64,000 nt of DNA from positions 40,636 through 104,635 of the forward strand of contig NZ_BAAAFZ010000026.1 of the NCBI RefSeq assembly GCF_039523795.1, read 5' to 3'. Below the pieces are notes generated by a model, which was not told the origin of the DNA, made no database searches, and was given only the letters and a program-made list of their open reading frames with translations. The DNA is from Craurococcus roseus. Lineage in GTDB: Bacteria > Pseudomonadota > Alphaproteobacteria > Acetobacterales > Acetobacteraceae. A program made the translations under genes and the position numbers. Of the stretch, positions 19,258 to 27,533 are shown piece after piece (within the stretch, counting starts at the first letter, position 1; each line of letters begins with the position of its first letter).

Positions 19258-20424
19258 ATGGCCTGGGAGGAGCTGAGCGAGGAGCACCGGATGCTCCGCG
19301 ACCTCGTGGCGCGGTTCGTGGAGCGCGAGCTGATGCCGCTGGAGCCCGCCGTGCTGGCGCGCGAGGCCGGCGGCGGGAAGATCGCGCTGACGCCGGAGGA
19401 GGAAGGGCCGCTACAGGCCAAGGCGAAGGAGCTGGGCCTTTGGGGCCTCGACGTGCCGGAGGAGTTCGGCGGGGCGGACCTGCCGGTGCTGCCGCTGATG
19501 GCGGTGGAGGAGGAGCTGGGGCGCACGCTGACGCCTTTCATCTTCCCGCCGGATAGCCCGAACCTGCACATGATGCTGGCGGTGGCGAGCCCGGCGCAGC
19601 GGGAGCGCTACCTCAGGCCCTACGCGGAGGGCGAGTCGCGGTCCGCCATGGCGATCTCGGAGCCCGGCGCGGGCGGCGACCCGGCCGGGATGATCACCCG
19701 CGCGGCGCCGGACGGCGACGGCGGCTGGCGGATCAACGGGCGCAAGATCTGGGTCAGCGGCGTGCCGGCGGCGGACTTCCTGATTGTCATGGCGCGCACA
19801 GGCGAGGGCAAGCGCGCGGAGGGCGTGACGGCCTTCATCGTGGAGCGCGGGACGCTGGGATTCACCATCGAGCGCGAGATCGCCATGATCGGCGGGCGGC
19901 GCACCTACGAGCTGGTGTTCGAGGACTGCCGCGTTCCCGGCGAACAGGTGCTCGGCGAGGTGGGCAAGGGCTACGCGCCCATGCAGCTCCGCCTCAACGT
20001 GCGCCGGTTGCAGATGGGGGCGCGCTGCGTCGGCATTGCGCGGCGGGCGCTGGAGATGCTGTGCTCCTACGCCAAGCAGCGCGTGACCTTTGGAGTCCCG
20101 TTGGCCGACCGGCAGGCCGTACAGTGGTGGATCGCGGACGCGGCCACGCGCATCCACGCCTGCCGGCTGATGGTGGCTTCGGCCGCCGCCACGCTCGACG
20201 CGGGCCGGGACGTGCGGCACGAGGCGGGGATGCTGAAGGTCTTCGCCACCGAGATGGCGCAGGAGGTGGTGGACAACGCCATGCAGTGTCACGGCGCCAT
20301 GGGCATGACCAAGGAGCTGCCGCTCCAGCTGATGGGGCAGCAGGTGCGGGTGATGCGGGTCTACGAGGGGCCGAGCGAGGTGCACCGGATGGCGATCGCC
20401 CGGCGGGTGCTGAAGGAGCTCTGA
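19258..20424 (+). CDS. Acyl-CoA dehydrogenase
   Basis: A 388-residue FAD-dependent acyl-CoA dehydrogenase. The central flavin-binding segment AMAISEPGAGGDPAGM and KIWVSGVPAADFLIV, the beta region with FEDCRVPGEQVLGEVGKG, and the C-terminal helical domain ending VYEGPSEVHRMAIARRVLKEL are all present. The glutamate in YEGPSE is at the usual C-terminal end position. It introduces the alpha-beta double bond in an acyl-CoA. Together with the upstream hydratase it could oxidise a branched or aromatic acyl-CoA. Third gene of the operon; ATG preceded by GGGGGTAGGGG. Confidence 0.93.
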   Translation: MAWEELSEEHRMLRDLVARFVERELMPLEPAVLAREAGGGKIALTPEEEGPLQAKAKELGLWGLDVPEEFGGADLPVLPLMAVEEELGRTLTPFIFPPDSPNLHMMLAVASPAQRERYLRPYAEGESRSAMAISEPGAGGDPAGMITRAAPDGDGGWRINGRKIWVSGVPAADFLIVMARTGEGKRAEGVTAFIVERGTLGFTIEREIAMIGGRRTYELVFEDCRVPGEQVLGEVGKGYAPMQLRLNVRRLQMGARCVGIARRALEMLCSYAKQRVTFGVPLADRQAVQWWIADAATRIHACRLMVASAAATLDAGRDVRHEAGMLKVFATEMAQEVVDNAMQCHGAMGMTKELPLQLMGQQVRVMRVYEGPSEVHRMAIARRVLKEL

Positions 20425-20592
20425 TCGTTTGCCCTGCGTTCCGTGCATACCAGAACGGCGTTGGGATCGCCCCAGGCTTGTCCCTTTTCGGTTGAGATTC
20501 CGGCTTGGCGGAACCATGTTCACGCCATCGGAAAGACGGGTCCGGTACGGGCGCATGGGGCGCCGGTCCACGCGGCCCGTCGGGAGAATGCG

Positions 20593-20739
20593 ATGCTTAC
20601 CGCCGTTGGCCTGCTCTTCGCGGGTGCCGGTACGGCGCTGGTGATCTCGGGCTTGGTGGTCCGCCGCGCGATGGCGCGCAGCGGCTTCGCCGCCGGGGTC
20701 GGCGCCATGCCGGCCGGGGCCGCCCAAGAGGGCAACTGA
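20593..20739 (+). CDS. Small membrane protein of unknown function (48 aa)
   Basis: A 48-residue open frame with one strongly hydrophobic segment (AVGLLFAGAGTALVISGLVV) followed by RRAMARSG and a short polar tail. A purine-rich CGGGAGAATGCG precedes the ATG, and a perfect hairpin terminator follows the stop codon by a few bases, which supports a real transcript. No known domain. It lies between the acyl-CoA dehydrogenase gene and a SPW-repeat membrane protein; the neighbourhood suggests envelope or stress function, but this is inference. Confidence 0.6.
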   Translation: MLTAVGLLFAGAGTALVISGLVVRRAMARSGFAAGVGAMPAGAAQEGN

Positions 20740-20747
20740 ACGAGGCG

Positions 20748-20778
20748 AGGGCGGGGTTTTCCCCGCCCTTCTTCGTTC
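20748..20778 (+). terminator. Rho-independent terminator
   Basis: A perfect nine-base-pair stem, agggcgggg (20748-20756) with ccccgccct (20761-20769), closes a TTTT loop and is followed by the T-rich tcttcgtt. It directly follows the small membrane protein gene. Confidence 0.8.
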
Positions 20779-20835
20779 AAGGGGGCACGCCTTGTCGGCG
20801 TGGCGTTTCTTGCGCCGGCCATTGCCCTTGCACGA

Positions 20836-20852
20836 CGAACCGCGCCGGTTCG
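20836..20852. promoter_or_regulatory. Perfect dyad upstream of the SPW-repeat gene
   Basis: A 7-base inverted repeat, cgaaccg and cggttcg around a CGC centre, about 55 bases before the SPW-protein ATG. It could be an operator or the base of a leader hairpin. No regulator can be assigned. Confidence 0.3.
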
Positions 20853-20906
20853 CCCGGCGTTCGCCCGCCTGAGGCACGGCGTTCCGGCGTCGGAGGAGGT
20901 GGGTTC

Positions 20907-21287
20907 ATGCGGTTCATCCCGACGCGCACGCACGGCGTGCTGGACTACGTCGTGGGCGCGCTCTTGATCGTCGTGCCCTACGTCCTGGGCTTCGCGGACG
21001 GCACGGCGGCGCAATGGGTACCGCAGTTCCTGGGCTTGGTGGCGATTGGCGGCGCGATGCTGACGGACTACGAACTCGGCGTCATGCGGGCGATCCCGAT
21101 GCCGGTCCACCTGGGCATAGACATCGCATCGGGCGTGCTGCTGGCGCTGTCGCCCTGGCTGTTCGGCTTCTCCGACCGGGTGTTCTGGCCGCACCTGCTC
21201 GTCGGCGTCATGGAGATCGGCGCCGGGTTGACGACCCGCACCGTGCCCGGGGACAGGGTGGCCGCGCCGGGCGGACGGGCGCTCTGA
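20907..21287 (+). CDS. SPW-repeat family membrane protein
   Basis: A 126-residue integral membrane protein with four hydrophobic segments. The diagnostic SPW motif appears as ALSPWLFGFSDRVFWPH in the second half, with the corresponding first-half repeat around VVPYVLGFADGTAAQWVPQFLG. The family is widespread in Alphaproteobacteria and actinomycetes, and its function is unknown. Start ATG 20907, with GGAGGAGGTGGG just upstream. The next gene, an NDH-2-like dehydrogenase, begins within about 20 bases, suggesting co-transcription. Confidence 0.85.
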   Translation: MRFIPTRTHGVLDYVVGALLIVVPYVLGFADGTAAQWVPQFLGLVAIGGAMLTDYELGVMRAIPMPVHLGIDIASGVLLALSPWLFGFSDRVFWPHLLVGVMEIGAGLTTRTVPGDRVAAPGGRAL

Positions 21288-21304
21288 CAGGCCGGGCGAA
21301 GCCC

Positions 21305-22666
21305 TTGCGCGTGGTGATCCTGGGTGGCGGCTTCGGCGGCCTGGAGGCCGCGCGGGCGCTCGCCCGGGCGCCGGTCGAGGTCACGCTGATCGACCGGCAG
21401 AACCACCACCTGTTCCAACCGCTGCTCTACCAAGTGGCGACCGCCGCCCTTTCGCCGGGCGACATCGCCTGGCCGGTGCGCACCGTCTTCCGCCGGCAGC
21501 GCAACGTGACGGTGGTGATGGCCGAGGCGACGGGGATCGACACCGCCGCGCGCGTGGTGCGCGCGGGCGACACCCTGTCCTTCCCCTACGACGCCCTGCT
21601 GCTCGCCACCGGCGCCACCCACTCCTATTTCGGCCGCGACGAGTGGGCGCCGGTCGCGCCGGGCCTGAAGACCATCGAGGACGCGACCGACATCCGCCGC
21701 CGCCTCTTGCTCGCCTTCGAGCGCGCCGAGGTCACAAACGACGAGGCGGAGCGGCGGCGCCTGCTCACCTTCGTCGTGGTGGGCGGCGGGCCAACGGGCG
21801 TGGAACTCGCGGGCGCCATGGTGGAGCTGGCGCGCCACGCCATGCCGCGCGAGTTCCGCCGCATCGACCCCGCCATGGCGCGGATCGTGCTGGTCGAGGC
21901 CGGGCCGCGGGTGCTGCCGACCTTTCCGGAGGACCTGTCCGCCGTCGCGCTCCGCTCGCTGGAGCGCATGGGCGTGCAGGTGCGGACCGGGACGCGGGTG
22001 ACGCATTGCGGCCCCGACGGGGTGGAGTGCGGCGACGAACGGATCGGGGCCAGCACCATCGTCTGGGCGGCGGGCGTGGTGGCTTCGCCGGCCGGCGCCT
22101 GGATCGATGCCGAACGCGACCGGCAAGGGCGCATCACGGTGGGGGCGGACCTTTCCGTGCCGGGCCGTCCCGGCGTGTTCGCGGTGGGCGACCTCGTGGC
22201 GGCGACGGACGGGCATGGCCGCCCGGTGCCGGGCAACGCGCCGGCGGCGAAGCAGATGGGCCGCTACGTGGGCCGGCTGCTGGCGGCGCGCGCGAAGGGC
22301 AGGCCGGCGCCGCCGCCCTTCGCGTACCGCCACCACGGCGACCTCGCCACCATCGGGCGCCGATCGGCGGTGGTGGAGTTGGGCAGCATCCGCCTCACGG
22401 GCCTGATCGGTTGGTGGTTTTGGGGCATCGCCCACATCTACTACCTGGTCGGGTTCCGCAGCCGCGTCGTCGTGTCCTTCGAGTGGCTGTGGAGCTACCT
22501 GACCTTCCAGCGCGGCGCGCGCCTGATCACCGGGCGGGAGCCGCGCGGCGGCAACGCCGTGCCGGTGCCCGGGCAGGTTCGGGTGCCGGACCAAGGCCGG
22601 GCACTCGGCGAAGGGGCGCAGCACAAGCACCAACAGCCCGCCCCGGCCGCCCTGCGCGCGGGCTGA
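21305..22666 (+). CDS. Type II NADH dehydrogenase-like FAD/NAD(P) oxidoreductase
   Basis: A 453-residue flavoprotein of the NDH-2 group. The FAD-binding motif VVILGGGFGGLEAARAL opens the protein, the NAD(P)H motif VVVGGGPTGVELAGAM lies mid-protein, and the second FAD contact FAVGDLVA comes later. The C-terminus WWFWGIAHIYYLVGFRSRVVV is the amphipathic/hydrophobic region that ties NDH-2 to the inner-membrane face, where it passes electrons from NADH to quinone without pumping. No ATG fits: the likely start is the TTG at 21305, giving LRVVILGGGF. It sits right behind the SPW-repeat gene. Confidence 0.87.
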   Translation: MRVVILGGGFGGLEAARALARAPVEVTLIDRQNHHLFQPLLYQVATAALSPGDIAWPVRTVFRRQRNVTVVMAEATGIDTAARVVRAGDTLSFPYDALLLATGATHSYFGRDEWAPVAPGLKTIEDATDIRRRLLLAFERAEVTNDEAERRRLLTFVVVGGGPTGVELAGAMVELARHAMPREFRRIDPAMARIVLVEAGPRVLPTFPEDLSAVALRSLERMGVQVRTGTRVTHCGPDGVECGDERIGASTIVWAAGVVASPAGAWIDAERDRQGRITVGADLSVPGRPGVFAVGDLVAATDGHGRPVPGNAPAAKQMGRYVGRLLAARAKGRPAPPPFAYRHHGDLATIGRRSAVVELGSIRLTGLIGWWFWGIAHIYYLVGFRSRVVVSFEWLWSYLTFQRGARLITGREPRGGNAVPVPGQVRVPDQGRALGEGAQHKHQQPAPAALRAG

Positions 22667-22679
22667 GCGGCGCCTGCGG

Positions 22680-24098
22680 TCAGGCCGCGGCGTCTTCCTC
22701 CACCTGCCGCGGGCGCACCACCGTCACCGTGCAGGGCGCCTGCGCCGCCACCTCGCCGGACACGCTGCCGAGCAGCTTGCGCCGGACGGACCGGCACCGC
22801 GCGCCGAGGACCATGTGGTCCACCGGGTTGACCGTCGCGTATTCCAGCAGCGCCGCCGCGGGGCTCACGGCTTCCAGCACGTGGAAGGTGGCGCGGCCTT
22901 CCGGCAGGCGCATGGGCTCCGCCCAGTGGCGCAGCTCCGCCAGCCGCTGCGCGTGCTTGTTGCGGCCTTCGGCGTCGAGCGTGGTGTCGAGCATCACGCG
23001 GTTGGTGCGCAGCACGTTGAGGCAGGCGACGCGGGCGCCGGGCAGGGTGGGGAGGAGGCGGCGGACCGTGGCGCGCATCGCCTCGGCCAGCGCCGGGGGC
23101 TGCTCCGTCAGGTCCACCGCGACCGCGACGATGGGCGCGGCGTCCACCTGGGCGGCGGGGTCGCGGCGGCGGAAGCGGGGCTGAGCCTCCGGGTTGAAGC
23201 GGCGCCGCAGCACCTCGCCGAAGCCGTCCCGGCGCTCCTTCGCGGCGCGGGGGGTGAGCGCCACGGCGTCCGGGTGGCGCAGGTCGAAGGCGAGCTGCGC
23301 CGCGGTGGGGTGGCGCCGTTCCGGGTCCACCTCCAGGCAGCGCAGGATCACCTCTTGCAGCCAGGGCGGGCAGTCCGGCCGCAGGCGCCGCGGCGGCTGC
23401 GGGTCGCGCCACAGGCGCCGCTTGAGGCCGGACATGCGCTGCGGATCGCCGAAAGGGCGGGTGCCGGTGGTGAAGAAGTAGAGCAGCGCGCCCAGCGCGA
23501 AGAGGTCGCTGCGCGGCTCCGTCCGCACGCCCATCACCTGCTCCGGCGCCATGTAGGGCGCGGTGCCGTAGGGAAGGCGGAACTCCTCTTCCATCAGGTC
23601 GGGCAACTGCGCGTGGTGCGACAGGCCGAAGTCCACCAGCACCGCTTCGCCCGTCGGGCGGTGCAGGATGTTGGAGGGCTTCACGTCCAGGTGGACCACG
23701 TGCTGGCGGTGCAGCGCGTCGAGGGCCGCGGCGATCCGGGCGCCGGTCGCGGCCACCTCCGCCGCCGGCAGCGGCAGCTCCTGGAGGCGCGGCAGCAGCG
23801 ACGGGCCGGGGACGCGCTCCATCACGAGGTAGGGCTGCCGCTCGAAGCCGGCGGCGGCGACGAAGCGCGGCACGTGCGGGCCGGACAGGCGCGGCAGGAT
23901 CATCTGCTCCATCTCGAAGGAGACGATCGCGGCCGGGTCCTCGCCCTCGAACAGGCGCGGCACCTTCATCAGCATGGGCTCGCCGGGGCGGTCCGGGTGG
24001 GCCGTTTCGTACAGCAGCGCCATGCCGCCCTTGTGGACGAGGTCGCCGACCATGAAGCCGTCGATCGTGTCGCCCTTGGCGAGGCGCGGGCGGGACAT
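22680..24098 (-). CDS. Serine/threonine protein kinase fused to a universal stress protein domain
   Basis: A 472-residue two-domain protein. Residues about 10-280 are a Hanks-type kinase with every catalytic element present: glycine loop HKGGMALLY (23-31), ATP lysine Lys45 in LMKVP, catalytic loop HLDVKPSN (136-143, Asp138) and DFG at 156-158, then APYMAPEQV. Residues about 318-460 are a universal stress protein (UspA-like) domain: IVAVAVDLTEQPP at its start and MVLGARCR-SVRRKLLGSVSGEVAAQAPCTVTVVRP at its end. There is no transmembrane segment, so it is cytoplasmic. It lies 7 bases after the metallophosphoesterase gene, and probably shares its transcript. Role inferred: stress-linked phosphosignalling. 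Confidence 0.9.
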   Translation of the reverse strand: MSRPRLAKGDTIDGFMVGDLVHKGGMALLYETAHPDRPGEPMLMKVPRLFEGEDPAAIVSFEMEQMILPRLSGPHVPRFVAAAGFERQPYLVMERVPGPSLLPRLQELPLPAAEVAATGARIAAALDALHRQHVVHLDVKPSNILHRPTGEAVLVDFGLSHHAQLPDLMEEEFRLPYGTAPYMAPEQVMGVRTEPRSDLFALGALLYFFTTGTRPFGDPQRMSGLKRRLWRDPQPPRRLRPDCPPWLQEVILRCLEVDPERRHPTAAQLAFDLRHPDAVALTPRAAKERRDGFGEVLRRRFNPEAQPRFRRRDPAAQVDAAPIVAVAVDLTEQPPALAEAMRATVRRLLPTLPGARVACLNVLRTNRVMLDTTLDAEGRNKHAQRLAELRHWAEPMRLPEGRATFHVLEAVSPAAALLEYATVNPVDHMVLGARCRSVRRKLLGSVSGEVAAQAPCTVTVVRPRQVEEDAAA

Positions 24099-24105
24099 GC
24101 GGCGG

Positions 24106-24849
24106 TCAGCGCCCGCGGTGGAGGCGGAGCGCCAGCGATTCCGGCAGCCCGGCCGCGCGGATCTTCCCCGCCGCGGTTTCCACGTCGTAGGGCACGCGCA
24201 CCCAGGTCAGCTCGCCGCGCCCCGTGTCCAGCATGCCGTAGCAGGCGGCCGGGTCGCCGTCGCGCGGCTGGCCGACGGCGCCGAGCACGGCGATCCACTG
24301 GCGCGGGCGGACCAGCGGCACGGGCACGCTTGGCACCGGGCGGAAGCTGGCGAGCTTGGCGGCGGCAGTGATGCCGAACAGGGCCGGCACGTGCGTATGG
24401 CCGCAGAAGGTGGCTTGCGCTTCGGTTGCTTCCAGGCTGCGGCGCGCGTCGTCCGGCTCGGCCACGTAATGCCAGCGGCCGGGGTCGGAGGCGTCGGCGT
24501 GGACGTAAAGACGGTCTTCCTCCTCGGCCTCGAGCGGCAGGGAGGCGAGGAAGCCGGCCGCTTCGGAGGACAGGCGGCTGCGCGTCCAGGCGATCGCCGC
24601 TTCCGCGGTGGCGTTCATGCCACCGCGGCCGCGTCCCACCGCCGCTTCGTCGTGGTTGCCGAGCACGGCCAGGGCGCCGCGCGCGACGCGGGCCATCACC
24701 GTCTCGGTCACCCATTCCGGGTCGGCGCCGTAGCCCACCGCGTCGCCGAGGAAGACGAAGCGCCCAGCGCCTTGCCGCTCGGCGTGGTCGAGGCAGGCGG
24801 CGAAGGCCTCGCGGTTGGCGTGGAGGTCGGCCATCAACGCGATCAGCAT
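24106..24849 (-). CDS. Calcineurin-like metallophosphoesterase (YfcE/ApaH-like)
   Basis: A 247-residue dimetal phosphoesterase. All five metal-binding motifs are visible in order: ADLHAN (7-12), GDAVGYGADP, LGNHDEA, YVHAD and FCGHTHVP. These enzymes hydrolyse phosphodiesters or diadenosine polyphosphates; the exact substrate cannot be inferred. The ATG at 24849 begins MLIALMADLHAN, a standard family start; longer upstream frames are arginine-rich noise. It follows selO (36 bases) and precedes the kinase-USP gene on the same strand, possibly one operon. The pairing of a kinase with a phosphoesterase is notable, but this family does not usually act on phosphoproteins except in the PPP branch. 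Confidence 0.9.
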   Translation of the reverse strand: MLIALMADLHANREAFAACLDHAERQGAGRFVFLGDAVGYGADPEWVTETVMARVARGALAVLGNHDEAAVGRGRGGMNATAEAAIAWTRSRLSSEAAGFLASLPLEAEEEDRLYVHADASDPGRWHYVAEPDDARRSLEATEAQATFCGHTHVPALFGITAAAKLASFRPVPSVPVPLVRPRQWIAVLGAVGQPRDGDPAACYGMLDTGRGELTWVRVPYDVETAAGKIRAAGLPESLALRLHRGR

Positions 24850-24884
24850 GGAGCGTCCGTCCCTCCCGGGACGCCCCGCCGCGT

Positions 24885-26321
24885 TCAGGGGGGCGGCGCG
24901 GGCGTCGTGCCGTAAGCTTCGGCCATCTCGGCGATCGCCGCCAGCTTGTTTCGGAACGCGGACCAATCGTCGGCCCCGGCGATCGGCGCCCAGATCGCCT
25001 CCACCTCGTCGACCAGCATGGTGCACGGCGCGGACCGGGCGAAGTAGGGATGGTCCAGCCGGGCGTCCGGCGTGGGCGCGAAGCTTCCTAGAGCCTCGCG
25101 CACGGGCGCGAAGAGGGGCGAGGCGTAGTGCCCGGCCGCCGGACTTCGAGCCGCCCGCGACTCGCTCGCCGAACCGCCGCGCCAGTCGAAGAACGCCTGC
25201 TCGAAGGGCGCCTGGGACTCGCGCAGGAAGGAGAAGAAGGCGCGGACCAGCGCCGCGTTCCGTTCCTCATCGAACGGCGCCAAGCCCAGCCGGCGCAGCA
25301 CGGCGGCGCCGAACTCCTGGTGCAGGGCGGGCTCGAAGGCGTCCATCGCGGATTCCAGCGCCGGCTGCCCGGCCAGGGGCAGCAAGCAGCCGCCGAGGCG
25401 GGCCAGGTTCCACACCAGCGCTTCCGGTTGCCGGCCGAAGGCGTAGAGGCCGCCGTGGTCGAAGTAGGCGGCGGTGAAGTCTGGGTCGTAGGTCGGCAAG
25501 AAGCGCCACGGGCCGTAGTCGAAGCTCTCGCCGGTGACGTTGATGTTGTCGGTGTTCAGCACGCCATGGACGAAGCCGGCGGCGGTCCACTGCGCGCCCA
25601 TGCGCGCGACGCGCCGGCACACCTCTTCCAGGAAGGCGGGCGCGCGGTCCGCCTCGTCCTCGCGCCAGGCTTCGGGCAGGTAGGTTCGGATGGTGTGGTC
25701 GAGCAGGCGCCGCAGGCGCGCCTCGTCCTTCAGGTAAGCGAAGCGCTGGAAGGAGCCGATGCGGATGTGCGAGTGGCTGAGGCGCACCAGCACGGAGGAG
25801 CGCGTGGGCGAGGGCTCGTCGCCGCGCACCAGCGCCTCGCCCGTTTCGATCAGGCTGAATGATTTGGAGGTTTCGACGCCGAGCGCCTCCAGCACGGCGG
25901 TCGCCAGCACCTCGCGCACGCCGCCCTTGAGCGTCAGGCGGCCATCGGCGCCGCGCGACCAGGGGGTCTTGCCGCTGCCCTTGGTGCCGAGGTCGAGCAA
26001 GCGGCCGTCGCGGAGGTCGTGGAGCTGGGCGAAGAGGAAGCCGCGGCCGTCGCCGAGGTCGGGGTTGTACACGCGGAATTGGTGGCCGTGGTAGCGCAGC
26101 GCGAGCGGCTCCTCCAAGGAGCCGGGCAGCGGCTCGAAGCGGCCGAAATGCGCGATCCACTCCTCATCGGTGAGCGCGTCGAGGCCGATGCGGGCGGCCC
26201 AGCGCCCGTCGCGGTGGCGGATGACGTGGGCGGGGAAGGGCGCGGGCTCGACCACGTCGAAGAAGCCTTCGCCCAAGTCGGCGTGGCGGGTCGAGGGGCG
26301 GTAGGCGGGGGAAAGGGGCAT
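24885..26321 (-). CDS. selO: SelO family protein adenylyltransferase (YdiU)
   Basis: A 478-residue SelO pseudokinase. Family blocks in order: RYHGHQFRVYNPDLGDGRG, then LGTKGSGKTPWSRGADGRLTLKGGVREVL, RSSVLVRLSHSHIRIGSFQRFAY, and the metal-binding AAGFVHGVLNTDNINVTGESFDYGPW. SelO transfers AMP to protein Ser/Thr/Tyr hydroxyls using an inverted ATP pose, in redox stress responses; this rests on studies of the E. coli and human proteins. Length is normal and no selenocysteine codon is needed. It begins a minus-strand run selO-metallophosphoesterase-kinase. The ATG at 26321 is divergent from the TrxR-like gene. Confidence 0.95.
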   Translation of the reverse strand: MPLSPAYRPSTRHADLGEGFFDVVEPAPFPAHVIRHRDGRWAARIGLDALTDEEWIAHFGRFEPLPGSLEEPLALRYHGHQFRVYNPDLGDGRGFLFAQLHDLRDGRLLDLGTKGSGKTPWSRGADGRLTLKGGVREVLATAVLEALGVETSKSFSLIETGEALVRGDEPSPTRSSVLVRLSHSHIRIGSFQRFAYLKDEARLRRLLDHTIRTYLPEAWREDEADRAPAFLEEVCRRVARMGAQWTAAGFVHGVLNTDNINVTGESFDYGPWRFLPTYDPDFTAAYFDHGGLYAFGRQPEALVWNLARLGGCLLPLAGQPALESAMDAFEPALHQEFGAAVLRRLGLAPFDEERNAALVRAFFSFLRESQAPFEQAFFDWRGGSASESRAARSPAAGHYASPLFAPVREALGSFAPTPDARLDHPYFARSAPCTMLVDEVEAIWAPIAGADDWSAFRNKLAAIAEMAEAYGTTPAPPP

Positions 26322-26428
26322 CGACGGGGGGTCGCCTTTCGGTCAGCTGGGCGCGGTGACGGGCTCCGCGGTGAACGGCCGGTGGGACGGGGCGTTGCGT
26401 CCGCCAAGGGCGGTGCGGGGACGGGGCC

Positions 26429-27421
26429 ATGGACCGGGCGGCGGACGACGGCGTTCTCGACTGCTTGGTGATCGGCGGCGGGCCGGCGGGGCTGACGGCC
26501 GCCATCTACCTGGGGCGCTTCGGGCGGCGCTTCCTGGTGGTGGATGCGGGGGAGCCGCGCGCGGCCTGGATTCCGGTCAGCCACAACATCCCGTTCTTCG
26601 GCGAGGGCATCCCGGGGCCGCGCATCCTGGAGCGCCAGCGCGAGCACGCCGGGCGGTACGGCACCCGCGTCCTCCCCGGCACCGTGACGGAGCTGCGGAA
26701 GGCGGAGTGCGGCGGTGGGCTCGTCGGGTTCGTGGCGGCCGTCGAGGAGCGGGGCGGCGCGCGGCGGACGGTCGAGGCGAAGCGCGTGCTCCTCGCCACG
26801 GGCTCGGTGGACGTGGAGCCCGACCTGCCGGACCTGCCCGACGCGGTGCGGCGCGGGCTGGTGCGGTACTGCCCGATCTGCGACGGCTACGAGGCGCGGG
26901 GCCGGCGGATCGCGGTGATCGGCCACGGCAAGCGGGGCGCCGGCGAGGCCGGCTTCATCGCCCGCACCTACGGGGGCGAGGTCACGCTGCTCACCCTCGG
27001 CCGGCCGATGGACGACCTGGAGCTCGAGGAGCGCGAGCGGCTGGAAGGGCAGGGCGTGAAGATCGTGGAGCAGCCGATCGCGGCGCTCGACGTGCGGGAC
27101 GGCCAGATCGCGGCGCTGCGCACCGGCGGTGGGCAGGAGCTGCGGTTCGAGGTGCTCTACTCGGCGCTCGGCCTCGAATACCGCACAGGCCTCGCCTTGG
27201 CCCTGGGGGCGGAGCACGACGCGCAAGGCGCGCTCGCGGTGGACGCGCACAACCAGACCACGGTGAAGGGCCTTTACGCGGCGGGCGACGTGGCCCGCGG
27301 CCTGGACCAAATCGTCGTGGCGATGGGCCACGCCGCGGTGGCGGCCACCCACATCCACAACCGCTGCGAGCTGCCGACGGAAGACGAGCCGGACGAAGCG
27401 CGGCAGAGCCGGACCGGCTGA
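26429..27421 (+). CDS. Thioredoxin reductase-like FAD/NAD(P) disulfide oxidoreductase
   Basis: A 330-residue flavoprotein of the TrxR superfamily. FAD motif DCLVIGGGPAGLTAAIYLGRFG near the start, a redox-active CxxC at Cys148 and Cys151 (RYCPICDGYEARG), NAD(P)H motif IAVIGHGKRGAGEAGF, and the closing GLYAAGDVARGLDQIVVAMGHAA. The CPIC dithiol differs from the CATC of classical TrxR and suggests a different disulfide partner. The partner gene is not nearby, although selO and the thiol-related neighbourhood make a redox role plausible. It diverges from selO across 107 bases. Confidence 0.9.
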   Translation: MDRAADDGVLDCLVIGGGPAGLTAAIYLGRFGRRFLVVDAGEPRAAWIPVSHNIPFFGEGIPGPRILERQREHAGRYGTRVLPGTVTELRKAECGGGLVGFVAAVEERGGARRTVEAKRVLLATGSVDVEPDLPDLPDAVRRGLVRYCPICDGYEARGRRIAVIGHGKRGAGEAGFIARTYGGEVTLLTLGRPMDDLELEERERLEGQGVKIVEQPIAALDVRDGQIAALRTGGGQELRFEVLYSALGLEYRTGLALALGAEHDAQGALAVDAHNQTTVKGLYAAGDVARGLDQIVVAMGHAAVAATHIHNRCELPTEDEPDEARQSRTG

Positions 27422-27533
27422 CGCATGCGTCCAGCATCCGGCCTAGCGGCTTCCGCCCGCCCGCGGTATGAACCCGGCGTGGCCGCACGGCGTCGGGGCG
27501 CGCGGCGGTCTAACGCACGAGGGGAAACAGTCC

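Noticed and set aside
22667..22700. A GCGG...CCTG hairpin at the junction of the NDH-2 and kinase genes as a bidirectional terminator
   Set aside because: The stem needs a two-base bulge and there is no T tail on either side.
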